From: JBFAPK01 sp040676675
GTDB taxonomy: Bacteria > Actinomycetota > Actinomycetes > Mycobacteriales > Micromonosporaceae
NCBI RefSeq assembly: GCF_040676675.1
Contig: NZ_JBFAPK010000036.1
Span: forward strand, 28,510 to 92,509
Reading direction: 5' to 3'
Length of the DNA: 64,000 nt
The position numbers and the translations under genes were made by a program. The notes below the pieces were generated by a model, which saw only the letters and a program-made list of their open reading frames with translations, made no database searches and had not been told where the DNA came from. Shown here one piece after another: positions 41,819-50,583 of this stretch (the first letter of the stretch is position 1; each line of letters begins with the position of its first letter).

Positions 41819-42850
41819 GTGAGTTCCTACACCATCACGATCGCCCCCGACGACAGCACCGGGGCCACCACCACATTGCGCGTCGAGGTCACCGACGCCG
41901 CCACCCGGATAACGGAACTGGTGGTCCGGGCGGGCGTCGGCGGAAGCCTCTCCGCGGCGCAGCTGCCGGCGGTCGACCTCGACCAGTTGCTGCGCGCCGT
42001 CACCCCGGCCACCGCCGTTCCCGCCGTACCGCCCGCGCCGCAGGTCACGGCGCCGCCACCGGCCGAGCCGACGGGCACGGTGGAGCCGACGGGGCCGGCC
42101 GGACCGGCGGCGGAGCCGACGCCGACGGGCGCGGCGGCAGCGGCCGAGCCCACGGGCGCGGGCGAGCCGGAGCCGGCAGCCGAACCGACGGGCACGGTCG
42201 AGGCGGCGGACGCGGTCGAGGCGGGGCCGGCGAGCACGGTCGAGGCGGAGCCGGTCACGGTCGCGCCGGCGGCACCTGTCGAGCCGGCCGCCACGACGCG
42301 GACCGCCGTCAAGCGAACGGCCGCCGTCAAGCGAACGGCCAGCGAGAAGGCCCCCGCCAAGAAGGCGTCCGCGAAGGCGACTCCCGCGAAGAAGGCGTCG
42401 ACCAGGAGGGCGTCCGCGAACGGGACCGCCGCGAAGAACGCCACCGCGAGCAAGGCCACCGCGAGCAAGGCGACCGCGAGCAAGGCGACCGCGAGCAAGG
42501 CGACCGCGAGCAAGGCGACCACGCGCCGGGAACCGGCCGGCAGCGCGCCGGCCCGGAAGACCGCCGGGAAGTCGACCACCGGCAACGCTTCCACCGCCCC
42601 GGCCAAGGCGAGCGCCGCGGCCAAGGCGAGCGCCGCGGCCAAGGCGAGCGCGCCGGCCAAGGCGACCGCCGCGGCCAAGGCGAGCGCGCCGGCCGGGGCT
42701 GGCGGGCGTACCTACCGGCGGGCGCCGGAGGACCTCGCCGAGGTGTACGGCCAGGCGGGAACCGCGGCGGCGGTCGCCGACCACTACGGCGTACCCCGGC
42801 ACACCGCGCAGAGCTGGGTGCGGACGCTGCGCCGCAACGACGGCCGATAG
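41819..42850 (+). CDS. Lys/Ala-repeat nucleoid-like protein with HTH tail
   Basis: The 343-residue protein has three parts. Residues 1-65 form a folded head (YTITIAPDDSTGATTTLRVE, ITELVVRAGVGGSLSAAQLP). Residues 66-300 are low-complexity, first Pro/Ala/Glu-rich, then Lys/Ala/Thr/Ser-rich with ATASK repeats and AKASAA repeats like histone H1 tails. Residues 300-343 (YRRAPEDLAEVYGQAGTAAA, then VADHYGVPRHTAQSWVRTLR) form an HTH that should bind DNA. It may be a sequence-specific or bridging nucleoid protein. GTG 41819 follows GGAGG with 10-bp spacing. No catalytic motif is present. Confidence 0.75.
   Translation: MSSYTITIAPDDSTGATTTLRVEVTDAATRITELVVRAGVGGSLSAAQLPAVDLDQLLRAVTPATAVPAVPPAPQVTAPPPAEPTGTVEPTGPAGPAAEPTPTGAAAAAEPTGAGEPEPAAEPTGTVEAADAVEAGPASTVEAEPVTVAPAAPVEPAATTRTAVKRTAAVKRTASEKAPAKKASAKATPAKKASTRRASANGTAAKNATASKATASKATASKATASKATASKATTRREPAGSAPARKTAGKSTTGNASTAPAKASAAAKASAAAKASAPAKATAAAKASAPAGAGGRTYRRAPEDLAEVYGQAGTAAAVADHYGVPRHTAQSWVRTLRRNDGR
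42440..42514 (+). repeat. Five 15-bp tandem repeats (ATASK codons)
   Basis: The unit GCSACCGCGAGCAAG is repeated five times without gaps, encoding (Ala-Thr-Ala-Ser-Lys)5 in the Lys/Ala-rich protein. Units 3-5 are identical at DNA level, which indicates recent expansion and likely length variation between strains. Confidence 0.9.
42602..42691 (+). repeat. Five 18-bp tandem repeats (AKASAA codons)
   Basis: The unit GCCAAGGCGAGCGCCGCG occurs five times with small changes, encoding repeated Ala-Lys-Ala-Ser/Thr-Ala-Ala/Pro in the same protein as the 15-bp array. The two arrays differ in unit length and arose separately. Confidence 0.85.
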
Positions 42851-42918
42851 CCCGGCGCCCCCCGGACCCCGGCCGCCCGGGCGGGGCCCACCGGCGCAAC
42901 CGGCTAGTCCATCCTGGC

Positions 42919-42952
42919 TATGATGGGCGGCCCGTCCACAAGGGACGGGCCG
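42919..42952 (+). promoter_or_regulatory. Promoter -10 and leader hairpin upstream of the trypsin/STAND gene
   Basis: TATGAT at 42919-42924 is a strong -10-like element without a clear -35. CGGCCCGTCC (42928-42937), acaag and GGACGGGCCG (42943-42952) form a perfect 10-bp stem with a 5-nt loop immediately downstream. If the -10 is real, the hairpin lies at the very 5' end of the mRNA. Alternatively it terminates the upstream gene that ends at 42850. Confidence 0.45.
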
Positions 42953-43010
42953 TCCGGGTCGCGCCGCGTGCCCTACCCGGAGGGAGAAACCGGGCCGGCA
43001 CGGCCCGTCG

Positions 43011-46000
43011 ATGGGATGGTTGATGGCGGGGGCGGCACGCGAACCTGGACAGCTCGCGGTCGTCCGCATCTTCGATCAGGGTGACCGGCCCGTCGGTGCC
43101 GGTGTGCTCATCGGTCGCCGCCACGTGGTGACCGCCGGGCACAACCTCACCGTCGCGCTGGGCGCCGACGACCCCGTGGGCAAACCGGTCACGCTCGACT
43201 TCCCCCTGGTCGCGCCGGGCCTGAAGGTGACGGCCACCGTCGAGACGTACGTTCCGCCGGTCTCGCAACAGGCCTCGGACCTCGGCGGGCTGGTGCTCAC
43301 GGCGGATCCGCCGGCCGGGGTGGTACCGGCCCCGGTGCTGCGCGAACCACCGGCGCCGGGCACCCGGTTCCAGCTGTTCGGAGTGCCGGACGGGCGCGCG
43401 GCCGGCTTCTGGATGGAGGCGGTCTCCCAGGGTGGGACGGCCGGCCGGCTGCTGCAACTGCGGGCGGCGCCCGAATCGCCGATCGGGGTCCTGCCCGGCT
43501 ACAGCGGCGGCCCGCTCTGGGCGCCGGGACCGCGCGGCGTCTTCGGCATCATGCTCACCTCCGAGGAGCTGCTGAACTGGTCGACGGCGTACGCGCTGCC
43601 GGCGGCGGAGCTGTTCCGGCTCTGGCCCGTGCTGGATGAGGCGTGCCGGCCACCGTCGCCGTACCGGGGGCTGAGCGCCTTCGACAGCGCCGACCGGGAC
43701 CTCTTCTTCGGCCGTACCCGGGAGGCCCGGCTGCTCGCCGACCGGGTCCGCGCCAATCCGAGCACGCTCGTGGTCGCCGGCCCCGGGTTCGGCAAGTCGT
43801 CGCTGGTCCGGGCCGGGGTCGCGCCACTGCTGGAGGCCGAGGGGCACCGGGTGGTGCAGCTGGACGCCGGCGCCGCGGAACGCTCCGCGGCGGAGCGGAT
43901 CGCGGAGGCGTGCGCCCCGCTGGTGCATCCCGCCGGCGCCGACCTGGCCGAGCGGGTCCGGACCACGGTACGACTGGTCGAGCTGGTCGAGCGCAACGGG
44001 CTGGGCCAACTCCTCGGGCAGCTCACCGCCGACGCCCCGCTGGTCGTCGTGGTGGACCAGTTGGAGGAGCTGATCGCACAGCGCGACGGCGGCGTCCGCG
44101 AGCTGTTCGACCTGCTGCTGCCGCACTGCGCGACCCGGATCGACGGCCGCTACGACCTGCGCCTCCTCGCCTGCCTGCGGCTGGACTATCTCGCGGCGGC
44201 GACCGCGCAGCTGCCCGTCGAGACCGCCGAGGCACCGTTCAACCTCGCGCCGATGACCGCCGACGGCCTGACCGAGGCGATCGCCCGACCGGCCGAACTC
44301 AGCGGGCACATCCGGTTCGCGCCGGAGACGGTCGAGCGGATCGTCGCCGACGCGCGGGCGGCGACCGACGGCGCCCCGGGTGAACTGCTGCCGCTCATCG
44401 AGTTCACCGCCAGCGAGCTGTGGGGCCGGGCCACGACCTCGCCGATCGGTCCGGACGACTACCACCGGCTCGGCGGCGTCTCCAGCGCGCTGGTCCGGGT
44501 GGCGGACGAGGCCGTGGACCGGCTCGGCGCCCAGGCCGCACCGCTGGCGGCGCGGATGCTCACCCGGTTGGTGCGGGTCGGGCCCGAGCCGCCGCAGGAC
44601 ACCCGCGCCACGGTCCTCTCCGACGACCTCTCCGCCCAGGAGTGGGCGGTCGCCCAGCGGCTCGCCGGCAGCCGGCTGGTCACGATCACGGAACGGCCCG
44701 ACGGCCGGCTCGCGGTACGCCTCGCCCACGACGCGCTGCTGACCAGGTGGGACCGGCTGCGCGGGTGGATCGCCGAGGATCGCGCCTTCCGGCTCTGGCA
44801 GGCCGACCTGGCTCCGGCCCGGCGCCGGTGGAGCGAGGAACGGGACCCGGGCGCGCTGCTGCGCGGCGGCGCGCTGGACGAGGCGCGGCGCTGGCAGAGA
44901 CAGCGCGGCGACGACCTCTCCGAGTCCGAGCGTGAGTTGATCGCCGCGAGTATCGAGGAGGGCAGACGCGAACGGCTGCGCCGTACCAACCAGCGGACGG
45001 TCTGGGTGGGATTCGCGGTGTTACTGGTGCTCACCACGGTGGTGATGGGGATCGTCTGGCCGGTGACGCGGGACCGCGTCACCGAGTCGCTGGTGCAGAC
45101 CTCGGCGCGGCTGGGGAACGATCCGATCTCCCGGCTGGTGGTGGACGCGGCGGCGCTGCGGGTGCACGCCCGGCCCGAGACGATCCGGCCGGTCCTGGAG
45201 GATCTGCTTGTACACGCCGACACCGAGGCGCTGCTCCCGGTGGGCGGTGGCGTGTCCCGGCTGGCGCTGGCGGGCGACGGCGGCCGGGTCCTGGTCGTCG
45301 ACGAGGACCGGCGGATGTCGGTCTGGGACGTCGGTGGCGGCCCGCCCCGGCTGGTCCGTACCGAGGAGGGGGTGGCCGGGCTGGCCACGAGCCCCGACGG
45401 TCGGCTCGTCGCCGTCGGTGACACCGCCGGGCGGATCGTCGTCCGCGACGCGGCCTCCTGGGCGGTGACCGGCACCTACGAGGGCCCGCAGAGCAGCGAC
45501 GCGCCCGGCGCCTTCGTCAACGGGCTCTCCTTCGACGCCGCCGGGGAGCGGCTGGTCACGGTGGCGGAGACGTCGCGTCGGGTACGGCTGATCGACCTGC
45601 GGGGCGGCGCGGTCCGGGATCAGGTGGTCGACCACGGCCAGGACCTGTACGACCGGGTGGGTTTCACCCCCGGCGGTGGCGTCGTCGCCGGCGAACCGAT
45701 CACCGGACCGGTCACCTGGGACCCGAAGAACGGCCGGCTGAGCCGCGTCTTGCTCGGTGAGGACTCCGACGACGCGCTGTACTACGGCCCCGAGTCGTGG
45801 CTGGTGCACTGCGTCGGCGGCCAGGTCTCGTTGCTCGACCCGTTGACCGGGAAGGCGGTGCGACGGGCCCCCTTCTCCGGACCCGGCTGTCCGGTCCAAC
45901 TGGTCGCCGCGGCCGGGTCGCGGCTGCTCTTCCTGGACATTTCCGGCCAGTTCGATCTCCAGGCCACCGGGGCCTCCCTTCCCCACCGGCTGATGCTCTT

Positions 46001-47132
46001 CGACGGTGACCGGCTGGTCGCCGCGGTTCCGCTTCGACCGTCGGTCGATCCGCAGGGCCGGTTGCTGCCCGGCGGCCCGTTCGCGCTCGGTGCGGCGGGC
46101 CGGTTCCTGGCCTTCGTCGAGGGCGGCGCCGTGCGGGTGGTCCGGGTACCGGGCGGGGGTGCCCCGGAGGCGTCCTCCGTGGACCACGCGACCTTCCTGC
46201 CCGACGGCGGGATCCTGGTCGCCCACGAGAACGGCACGTTGCGGCGGCTCGCGGCGGACGGGAGACCGACGGCGGTACGGGCGGCGCCGGGCGAACCCGT
46301 GGCGGTGAGCGTGGCGCCGGACGGCCGACGCGTCGCGGTGCTCGCGGGCGCGCAGAATCAGCAGTTGGTCCGGTACACCCTGCCGGAGCTGGAGCCGCTC
46401 GGCACACCCGTGCCGGTACCGAACCCGGCGGAGGCCACCGGGGCGCGGATCACCACCCTGGACGACGGGCGGATCATCGTCCATACCGGGGATGCCCTGC
46501 TCGTCTACCCCCGCCAGCCGGACAGCGCCGAGCCGCGCCGGCTCGACCTGTCCGGCGCGGACGCGAGAGCGTACGCGGCGGTCGCCGCCCGGCCGGGCAC
46601 CGCCGAGGTGGCGCTGATCGCGCCGACCGGATCGGGGTTCCAGCTGGTCGACGTCGACCGGGGTACGGCCGGACCGGTACGGGGTCCGGTGCCCGGTGGC
46701 CGGACCCGCGCTCTTCACTTCGACGCGGAGGGAAACGTCGTGGTCCTGGGCGACGGCGCGACGGTGGTGGTGGATCCGGACGACGGCCGGATCGTCGACG
46801 CCGACGACAACGCCGCGTTCGCGGAACTGCCGGACTCCGGCGCCGACGCGGCGCAGCTCGTCGAGGGGTGGCCGGCGGTGCTCGACGACTGGGGGATGCG
46901 GGCGCGGACGCCGCGGCTCTGGGAACCGCGGGACCGCTCACCGCTGACCGGAAGCCGGATGCTGCTCTCCCCCGACCGCGACCGGTTCCTGGTGATCTCC
47001 GGGCCCCGGGTCGACGTCTTCCCCACCGACCCGGGCCGGTGGCGCGAACCGCTCTGCCGGATCGCGGCGGCCGGGCACGAGCAGGCGCGCAGCCACCTCG
47101 GCTCGATCGCGTGGGTGACCGACCCGTGCTGA
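43011..47132 (+). CDS. Trypsin-like protease - nSTAND1 NTPase - beta-propeller fusion
   Basis: This 1373-residue protein has four parts. Residues 1-205 are a trypsin-like protease with His44 (VVTAGHN), Asp90 (ASDLGGLVL) and Ser165 (GYSGGP). Residues 215-650 are an nSTAND1 NTPase that begins PYRGLSAFDSADRDLFFGRT and has Walker A GPGFGKSSL near residue 257 and Walker B LVVVVDQLEEL ending near residue 354. Residues about 663-685 are a transmembrane helix (VWVGFAVLLVLTTVVMGIVW). The rest is a degenerate WD40-like beta-propeller (LVLTADP-like blades such as LATSPDGRLVAVGDTAGRIV). STAND proteins act as ATP-driven switches: ligand sensing by the repeats releases the effector. Here the effector would be the protease. 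The topology places protease and NTPase inside and propeller outside, unless reversed. It is followed by a lipoprotein and a Trypco1 gene. Confidence 0.9.
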   Translation: MGWLMAGAAREPGQLAVVRIFDQGDRPVGAGVLIGRRHVVTAGHNLTVALGADDPVGKPVTLDFPLVAPGLKVTATVETYVPPVSQQASDLGGLVLTADPPAGVVPAPVLREPPAPGTRFQLFGVPDGRAAGFWMEAVSQGGTAGRLLQLRAAPESPIGVLPGYSGGPLWAPGPRGVFGIMLTSEELLNWSTAYALPAAELFRLWPVLDEACRPPSPYRGLSAFDSADRDLFFGRTREARLLADRVRANPSTLVVAGPGFGKSSLVRAGVAPLLEAEGHRVVQLDAGAAERSAAERIAEACAPLVHPAGADLAERVRTTVRLVELVERNGLGQLLGQLTADAPLVVVVDQLEELIAQRDGGVRELFDLLLPHCATRIDGRYDLRLLACLRLDYLAAATAQLPVETAEAPFNLAPMTADGLTEAIARPAELSGHIRFAPETVERIVADARAATDGAPGELLPLIEFTASELWGRATTSPIGPDDYHRLGGVSSALVRVADEAVDRLGAQAAPLAARMLTRLVRVGPEPPQDTRATVLSDDLSAQEWAVAQRLAGSRLVTITERPDGRLAVRLAHDALLTRWDRLRGWIAEDRAFRLWQADLAPARRRWSEERDPGALLRGGALDEARRWQRQRGDDLSESERELIAASIEEGRRERLRRTNQRTVWVGFAVLLVLTTVVMGIVWPVTRDRVTESLVQTSARLGNDPISRLVVDAAALRVHARPETIRPVLEDLLVHADTEALLPVGGGVSRLALAGDGGRVLVVDEDRRMSVWDVGGGPPRLVRTEEGVAGLATSPDGRLVAVGDTAGRIVVRDAASWAVTGTYEGPQSSDAPGAFVNGLSFDAAGERLVTVAETSRRVRLIDLRGGAVRDQVVDHGQDLYDRVGFTPGGGVVAGEPITGPVTWDPKNGRLSRVLLGEDSDDALYYGPESWLVHCVGGQVSLLDPLTGKAVRRAPFSGPGCPVQLVAAAGSRLLFLDISGQFDLQATGASLPHRLMLFDGDRLVAAVPLRPSVDPQGRLLPGGPFALGAAGRFLAFVEGGAVRVVRVPGGGAPEASSVDHATFLPDGGILVAHENGTLRRLAADGRPTAVRAAPGEPVAVSVAPDGRRVAVLAGAQNQQLVRYTLPELEPLGTPVPVPNPAEATGARITTLDDGRIIVHTGDALLVYPRQPDSAEPRRLDLSGADARAYAAVAARPGTAEVALIAPTGSGFQLVDVDRGTAGPVRGPVPGGRTRALHFDAEGNVVVLGDGATVVVDPDDGRIVDADDNAAFAELPDSGADAAQLVEGWPAVLDDWGMRARTPRLWEPRDRSPLTGSRMLLSPDRDRFLVISGPRVDVFPTDPGRWREPLCRIAAAGHEQARSHLGSIAWVTDPC

Positions 47133-47686
47133 CCGCCGTCCGCCCGCCGACCGGCGGTACGGCCGCTCCCCGGTGGGGCGCGCCGCTCCGGTCCGCGCTC
47201 GCGGTCCTGCTGGTCGCCGCGCTGGGCACGGCCGGCTGCGGCGGCGCGTCGACGCCCGACACCGTACCGTCCGACCTCCCGGGGTTCACGGTGCGGACGG
47301 CGGGTCCGGCCCCCGACCCGTCGCAGCCGTTCGACCTGGCCTCGGCGCTGGAACTGATCGAGCGTAGGACGTACACGCCGTACGTGCCGAAGGGCCCGCT
47401 GCGCGGGCCGCTCCGCGCCATCCAGGGCATGTGCACCGGCAGCGCCAACGGCCGGTGCCAGGAGGTCTTCTTCTTCTACGGCCAGCGGCTGGTCGGCAGC
47501 GTGCACGCGGGGGTGATGAGCATCGTCTCGCAGGACGGCACGACCGTCGTCATCGAGCTGCCGCAGTACCGGCCCGGCGACCCGGGTTGCTGCCCGAGCG
47601 GAAAGCCGAGCCGGCACGCCGTACGGTTCGACGGGAGCATGTTGCGGGCCGACCCGCCCGTGCCGGAGAACCCCAACAACTACTGA
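47126..47686 (+). CDS. LppP/LprE family lipoprotein
   Basis: From GTG 47126, which overlaps the STAND gene by 7 bp, the product has 186 residues. A lipoprotein signal peptide ends ALAVLLVAALGTAGC, with the lipidated Cys near residue 38. The mature domain has CQEVFFFYGQRLVGSVHAGV and YRPGDPGCCPSGKPSRHAVR, the Cys-rich ending I recall for LppP/LprE proteins of mycobacteria and relatives. It should sit on the outer face of the membrane, the same side as the predicted propeller of the preceding protein, so a physical link is plausible. Confidence 0.75.
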   Translation: MLTAVRPPTGGTAAPRWGAPLRSALAVLLVAALGTAGCGGASTPDTVPSDLPGFTVRTAGPAPDPSQPFDLASALELIERRTYTPYVPKGPLRGPLRAIQGMCTGSANGRCQEVFFFYGQRLVGSVHAGVMSIVSQDGTTVVIELPQYRPGDPGCCPSGKPSRHAVRFDGSMLRADPPVPENPNNY

Positions 47687-47747
47687 CCGACGACCCGTAC
47701 GGCCGGCGGCGCCGGGCGCCGTCGCGCACAGAAAGGATCCCGACCCG

Positions 47748-48203
47748 ATGGATGGACGCGTGGAGTACCTGGACTTCGGCGACGGGGACGCGCTGCCGAT
47801 CCAGCCCACGGCACCGGCCCGACCGGCCGGCTCACCCTTCTCGGCGGAGCCGCAGCCGGTGGCGCGCCGGGGCGAGGGTGAGCCGGCCGCCCGGCTGACC
47901 GAGCGGGTGGAGGAGTCCATCGACCGGATCCGCCGGTTCGGGGCGATGGCGGCGGAGCGCCTCGCCGAGATGCCGCGTACGCCCGATCGGGTCAGCGTGG
48001 CGCTGGCGGTCACCGTCTCGGCCGAGGCCGGGGTGATGCTCGCGCGCTGCGCGACCGAGGCCAACCTCACCATCAGCGTCGAGTGGGGCCGGGAGACGCG
48101 CGAGGTCGTGACGTCGGTACGGGAGGCGGCCGGTGCCGGCGACGGCCCGGCCGCGACGGGGCCCGCGGCCCCGGGGACGGCGGCCGGCGTCGGGGCGGGC
48201 TGA
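47748..48203 (+). CDS. Trypsin-co-occurring domain 1 (Trypco1, CU044_2847-like) protein
   Basis: The 151-residue protein starts MDGRVEYLDFGDGDALPIQP. A helical part follows (ARLTERVEESIDRIRRFGAM, AERLAEMPRTPDRVSVALAV), and then TVSAEAGVMLARCATEANLT and ISVEW. The final 'P-x-x-V-x-V...xxSAEAGxxxAxxxxEANxxxxxxW' pattern is that of the Trypco1 family, named for its association with trypsin-like proteases. A Gly/Ala-rich tail ends the protein. Presence beside a trypsin/STAND gene is the expected context. It may control, or be the substrate of, the protease; no mechanism is known to me. Confidence 0.8.
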   Translation: MDGRVEYLDFGDGDALPIQPTAPARPAGSPFSAEPQPVARRGEGEPAARLTERVEESIDRIRRFGAMAAERLAEMPRTPDRVSVALAVTVSAEAGVMLARCATEANLTISVEWGRETREVVTSVREAAGAGDGPAATGPAAPGTAAGVGAG

Positions 48204-48240
48204 GCGGCCGGCAACGACCCGAACCCCGGACCGCGACGCG

Positions 48241-48280
48241 ACGAGGGGCCGGACCTGGTGCACCGGGTCCGGCCCCTCGT
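48241..48280. terminator. Bidirectional terminator between Trypco1 and sugar transporter genes
   Basis: ACGAGGGGCCGGACC (48241-48255) and its exact complement GGTCCGGCCCCTCGT (48266-48280) form a 15-bp stem with a 10-nt loop. The hairpin lies between the convergent Trypco1 gene (ends 48203) and the binding-protein gene (ends 48296). Confidence 0.8.
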
Positions 48281-48295
48281 GGTCGGTGTCGGGGA

Positions 48296-49708
48296 TCAGC
48301 CGCCGACGGAGGCGTTGTAGTCCTTGATCGGGCCGGCCATCGCCTGCTCCTGCTGCTGCAGGGCGGTCTTCGGGTCGGTACCGCTGAGCACCGCGGCCTG
48401 CATGGCCTGCTCGGCCGCCTTGCGCGCCTGCGGCATCGCGCCGAGCAGGCAGCCCTGGGTGGCCTTGGTCAGCGCGGTGCCCTGGAGCTGGGTGATCGCG
48501 GTCTGGAACTGGGGCCGCTGCGCCACCCACTGCTTGTCCACGTCGGTGTCGAGGGCGGACTTGCTGATCGGGAAGTACCCGGTGGAGGTGTGCCAGGTGG
48601 CCTGCGAGTCCTTCTCGCTGAGGAACTTCACGAACTCCCACGCGGCCCGCTTGTGCTGGTCGTCCTTGCCCTTGCCGACGACCCAGAGCGAGGCACCACC
48701 GATGATCGGGCCGCCGTTGTCCGAGGCGTTGATCTTCGGGTAGTTACCGGTCGCGATCTCGAACTTGCCCTCGGCGCTCTTCAGGAAGCCGCTGAGCGAA
48801 CCGGTCGACTCCAGCGTCATCGCCACCTTGCCCGAGGTGAAGGTGTTGTCGGCGGTGGTGGTGTTGCTGTCCAGCTTCGGGGCCAGCCCCTCGTCCACCA
48901 GCTTCTTCCACCACTGCAACAGCTTCACGTGGTCGTCGGTGGCCAGCTTCACCGTGGTACCCCGGGCGTCGCGCCCGTTGCCCTGGTCGCAGTATTCCTG
49001 GTTGCCGACGGCGGTCCACTGCTCCAGGAACCAGCCGTAGAGGGCGGCGCCGAAGCCGTACTGGGTGACGGTGCCGCTGGCGTCCTTGACGGTCAGCTTG
49101 CGGGCCGCGTCGGTGATCTCGTCGAGGGTCTTCGGCGGGTGCGCCGGGTCGAGCCCCGCCTTCTCGAACGCCGTCTTGTTGAGGTAGAGCAGCGGCATCG
49201 AGGTGTTGAACGGCATCGAGTAGAGCTTGTTGTCCACCGAGTAGTAGCCGGCGATGTTCGGCTGGATGTCCGCGGCGTTGGTCTTGTCGGTGTCGAGGAA
49301 GGACTGCACCGGTACGATCGACTTCGAGTCGATCATGAAGCGGGTACCGATGTCGTAGACCTGCACGACGTCCGGGGCCTGCCCGCTGTTCAGCGCGGCC
49401 TTGTACGCCGAGAGCGTGTCGTCGTACGTGTTCTTGAACTGCAGGTTGACCTTGATCCGGCCCTTGTTCTTCGCGTTGAACTGGTCGGCCAGGTTCTGCA
49501 GCGCCTCGCCGTTCTTGCCGGTCATGGCGTGCCAGAAGTCGATCGAGACCTCGCCCTTGCCGTCCAGCACGCTGGCGGCCGGCGCGGCGTCGGTGGCGCC
49601 GCTGCCGGAGCCGCCGCTGTTGGCGGTCGCCGAGCCGCAGGCGGCCGTGGTGGCCGCGAGTGCGGCGAGCGAGAGCCCGAGCACCGTGCGGCGCAGGGTT
49701 GTGCGCAC
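48296..49708 (-). CDS. UgpB-like sugar ABC transporter substrate-binding lipoprotein
   Basis: The 470-residue protein has a lipobox (TTAACGS) after SLAALAA, so it is tethered outside. The mature N-terminus SIDFWHAMTGKNGEALQNLA and DDTLSAYKAALNSGQAPDVV followed by QVYDIGTRFMIDSK closely resemble E. coli UgpB, which binds glycerol-3-phosphate and related phosphodiesters. The domain is the extracellular solute-binding family 1 fold. It is the last gene of a permease-permease-binding protein operon; no ATPase gene is present, as is common when a shared MsiK-type ATPase is used. The GH92 enzymes nearby make a mannose-containing ligand possible. Confidence 0.88.
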   Translation of the reverse strand: MRTTLRRTVLGLSLAALAATTAACGSATANSGGSGSGATDAAPAASVLDGKGEVSIDFWHAMTGKNGEALQNLADQFNAKNKGRIKVNLQFKNTYDDTLSAYKAALNSGQAPDVVQVYDIGTRFMIDSKSIVPVQSFLDTDKTNAADIQPNIAGYYSVDNKLYSMPFNTSMPLLYLNKTAFEKAGLDPAHPPKTLDEITDAARKLTVKDASGTVTQYGFGAALYGWFLEQWTAVGNQEYCDQGNGRDARGTTVKLATDDHVKLLQWWKKLVDEGLAPKLDSNTTTADNTFTSGKVAMTLESTGSLSGFLKSAEGKFEIATGNYPKINASDNGGPIIGGASLWVVGKGKDDQHKRAAWEFVKFLSEKDSQATWHTSTGYFPISKSALDTDVDKQWVAQRPQFQTAITQLQGTALTKATQGCLLGAMPQARKAAEQAMQAAVLSGTDPKTALQQQEQAMAGPIKDYNASVGG

Positions 49709-49737
49709 TTTTCCGTTCCTCCTGTGGGATGTTTCCG

Positions 49738-50583
49738 TTACTTGACCGCGCCGGCGGTGAACCCACGGACGAGCCAGCGCTGGCCGAAGATCACCAGCAG
49801 CAGGGTCGGTACCAGCGTGATGGTGATGCCCGCCAGCAGCACCGCGGGGCTGCCGCCCTCGTTGTCCTTGAGCGCGAAGACCGCGGTCTGCAGGGTGTTC
49901 AGGGAGTTGTTGCTGGAAGAGATGATCAAGGGCCAGAAGTACATGTTCCAGCCCTGCAGGAACGACCAGACCGCGATCGCGGTCAGCGCCGGACGGCTGC
50001 CCGGCAGCAGGATCGTGAAGAGGAAGCGCAGGTGGCCGCAGCCGTCGATCACCGCCGCCTCGCGCAGTTCGCGCGGGAACTGCAGGAACGCCTGTCGCAG
50101 CAGGAAGACCCCGAACCCGCTGGCCAGGAACGGCAGGACCAGGGCGAGCCGGTTGTCGTTCACCCCGAGGGAGCGGATGAACAGCGCGTTCGGCACCACG
50201 ATCGACTCGTACGGGATGATGATCGTGGCCAGGAAGACCCAGAAGAGCGGCCGGCGCAGCGGCGTACGCAGGAAGACCAGCGCGTACGCGGCCAGGCAGG
50301 ACGTCACCAGGTGCCCGACCATGATGGTCAGCCCGACGAAGAGCGAGTTCAGGAACGCCGGCGCCAGCGGCACCACCGGCTGCCGCCACGCGTCGAGGTA
50401 GTTGCGCACCGTCCAGTGCCCGCCGAACAGCTGCGGCGGCTGGTGCAGCAGCGCGTTCGACGGCAGGAAGCCGCCGAGCACCGTCAGCAGCACGGGAAAG
50501 AGCAGGACCACCGCCGCCACGGCGAGCCAGAGGTAGGTCAGTACGGTCGGGGCCACGCCCGGCCGCGTCGCGCGTCGACTCAC
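49738..50583 (-). CDS. UgpE-like ABC sugar transporter permease
   Basis: The 281-residue permease has six hydrophobic segments and an EAA-loop, ELREAAVIDGCGHLRFLFTI, followed by LLPGSRPALTAIAVWSFLQG. This is the MalG/UgpE type of permease. GTG 50583 overlaps the preceding permease stop by 4 bp. The final transmembrane segment ends with a GQRWLVRGFTAGAVK tail, which is typical of this family. Confidence 0.9.
   Translation of the reverse strand: MSRRATRPGVAPTVLTYLWLAVAAVVLLFPVLLTVLGGFLPSNALLHQPPQLFGGHWTVRNYLDAWRQPVVPLAPAFLNSLFVGLTIMVGHLVTSCLAAYALVFLRTPLRRPLFWVFLATIIIPYESIVVPNALFIRSLGVNDNRLALVLPFLASGFGVFLLRQAFLQFPRELREAAVIDGCGHLRFLFTILLPGSRPALTAIAVWSFLQGWNMYFWPLIISSSNNSLNTLQTAVFALKDNEGGSPAVLLAGITITLVPTLLLVIFGQRWLVRGFTAGAVK

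Noticed and set aside
42440..42691. Regular repeats that could suggest a CRISPR array
   Set aside because: The repeats are contiguous, without unique spacers, in frame, and encode Lys/Ala modules.
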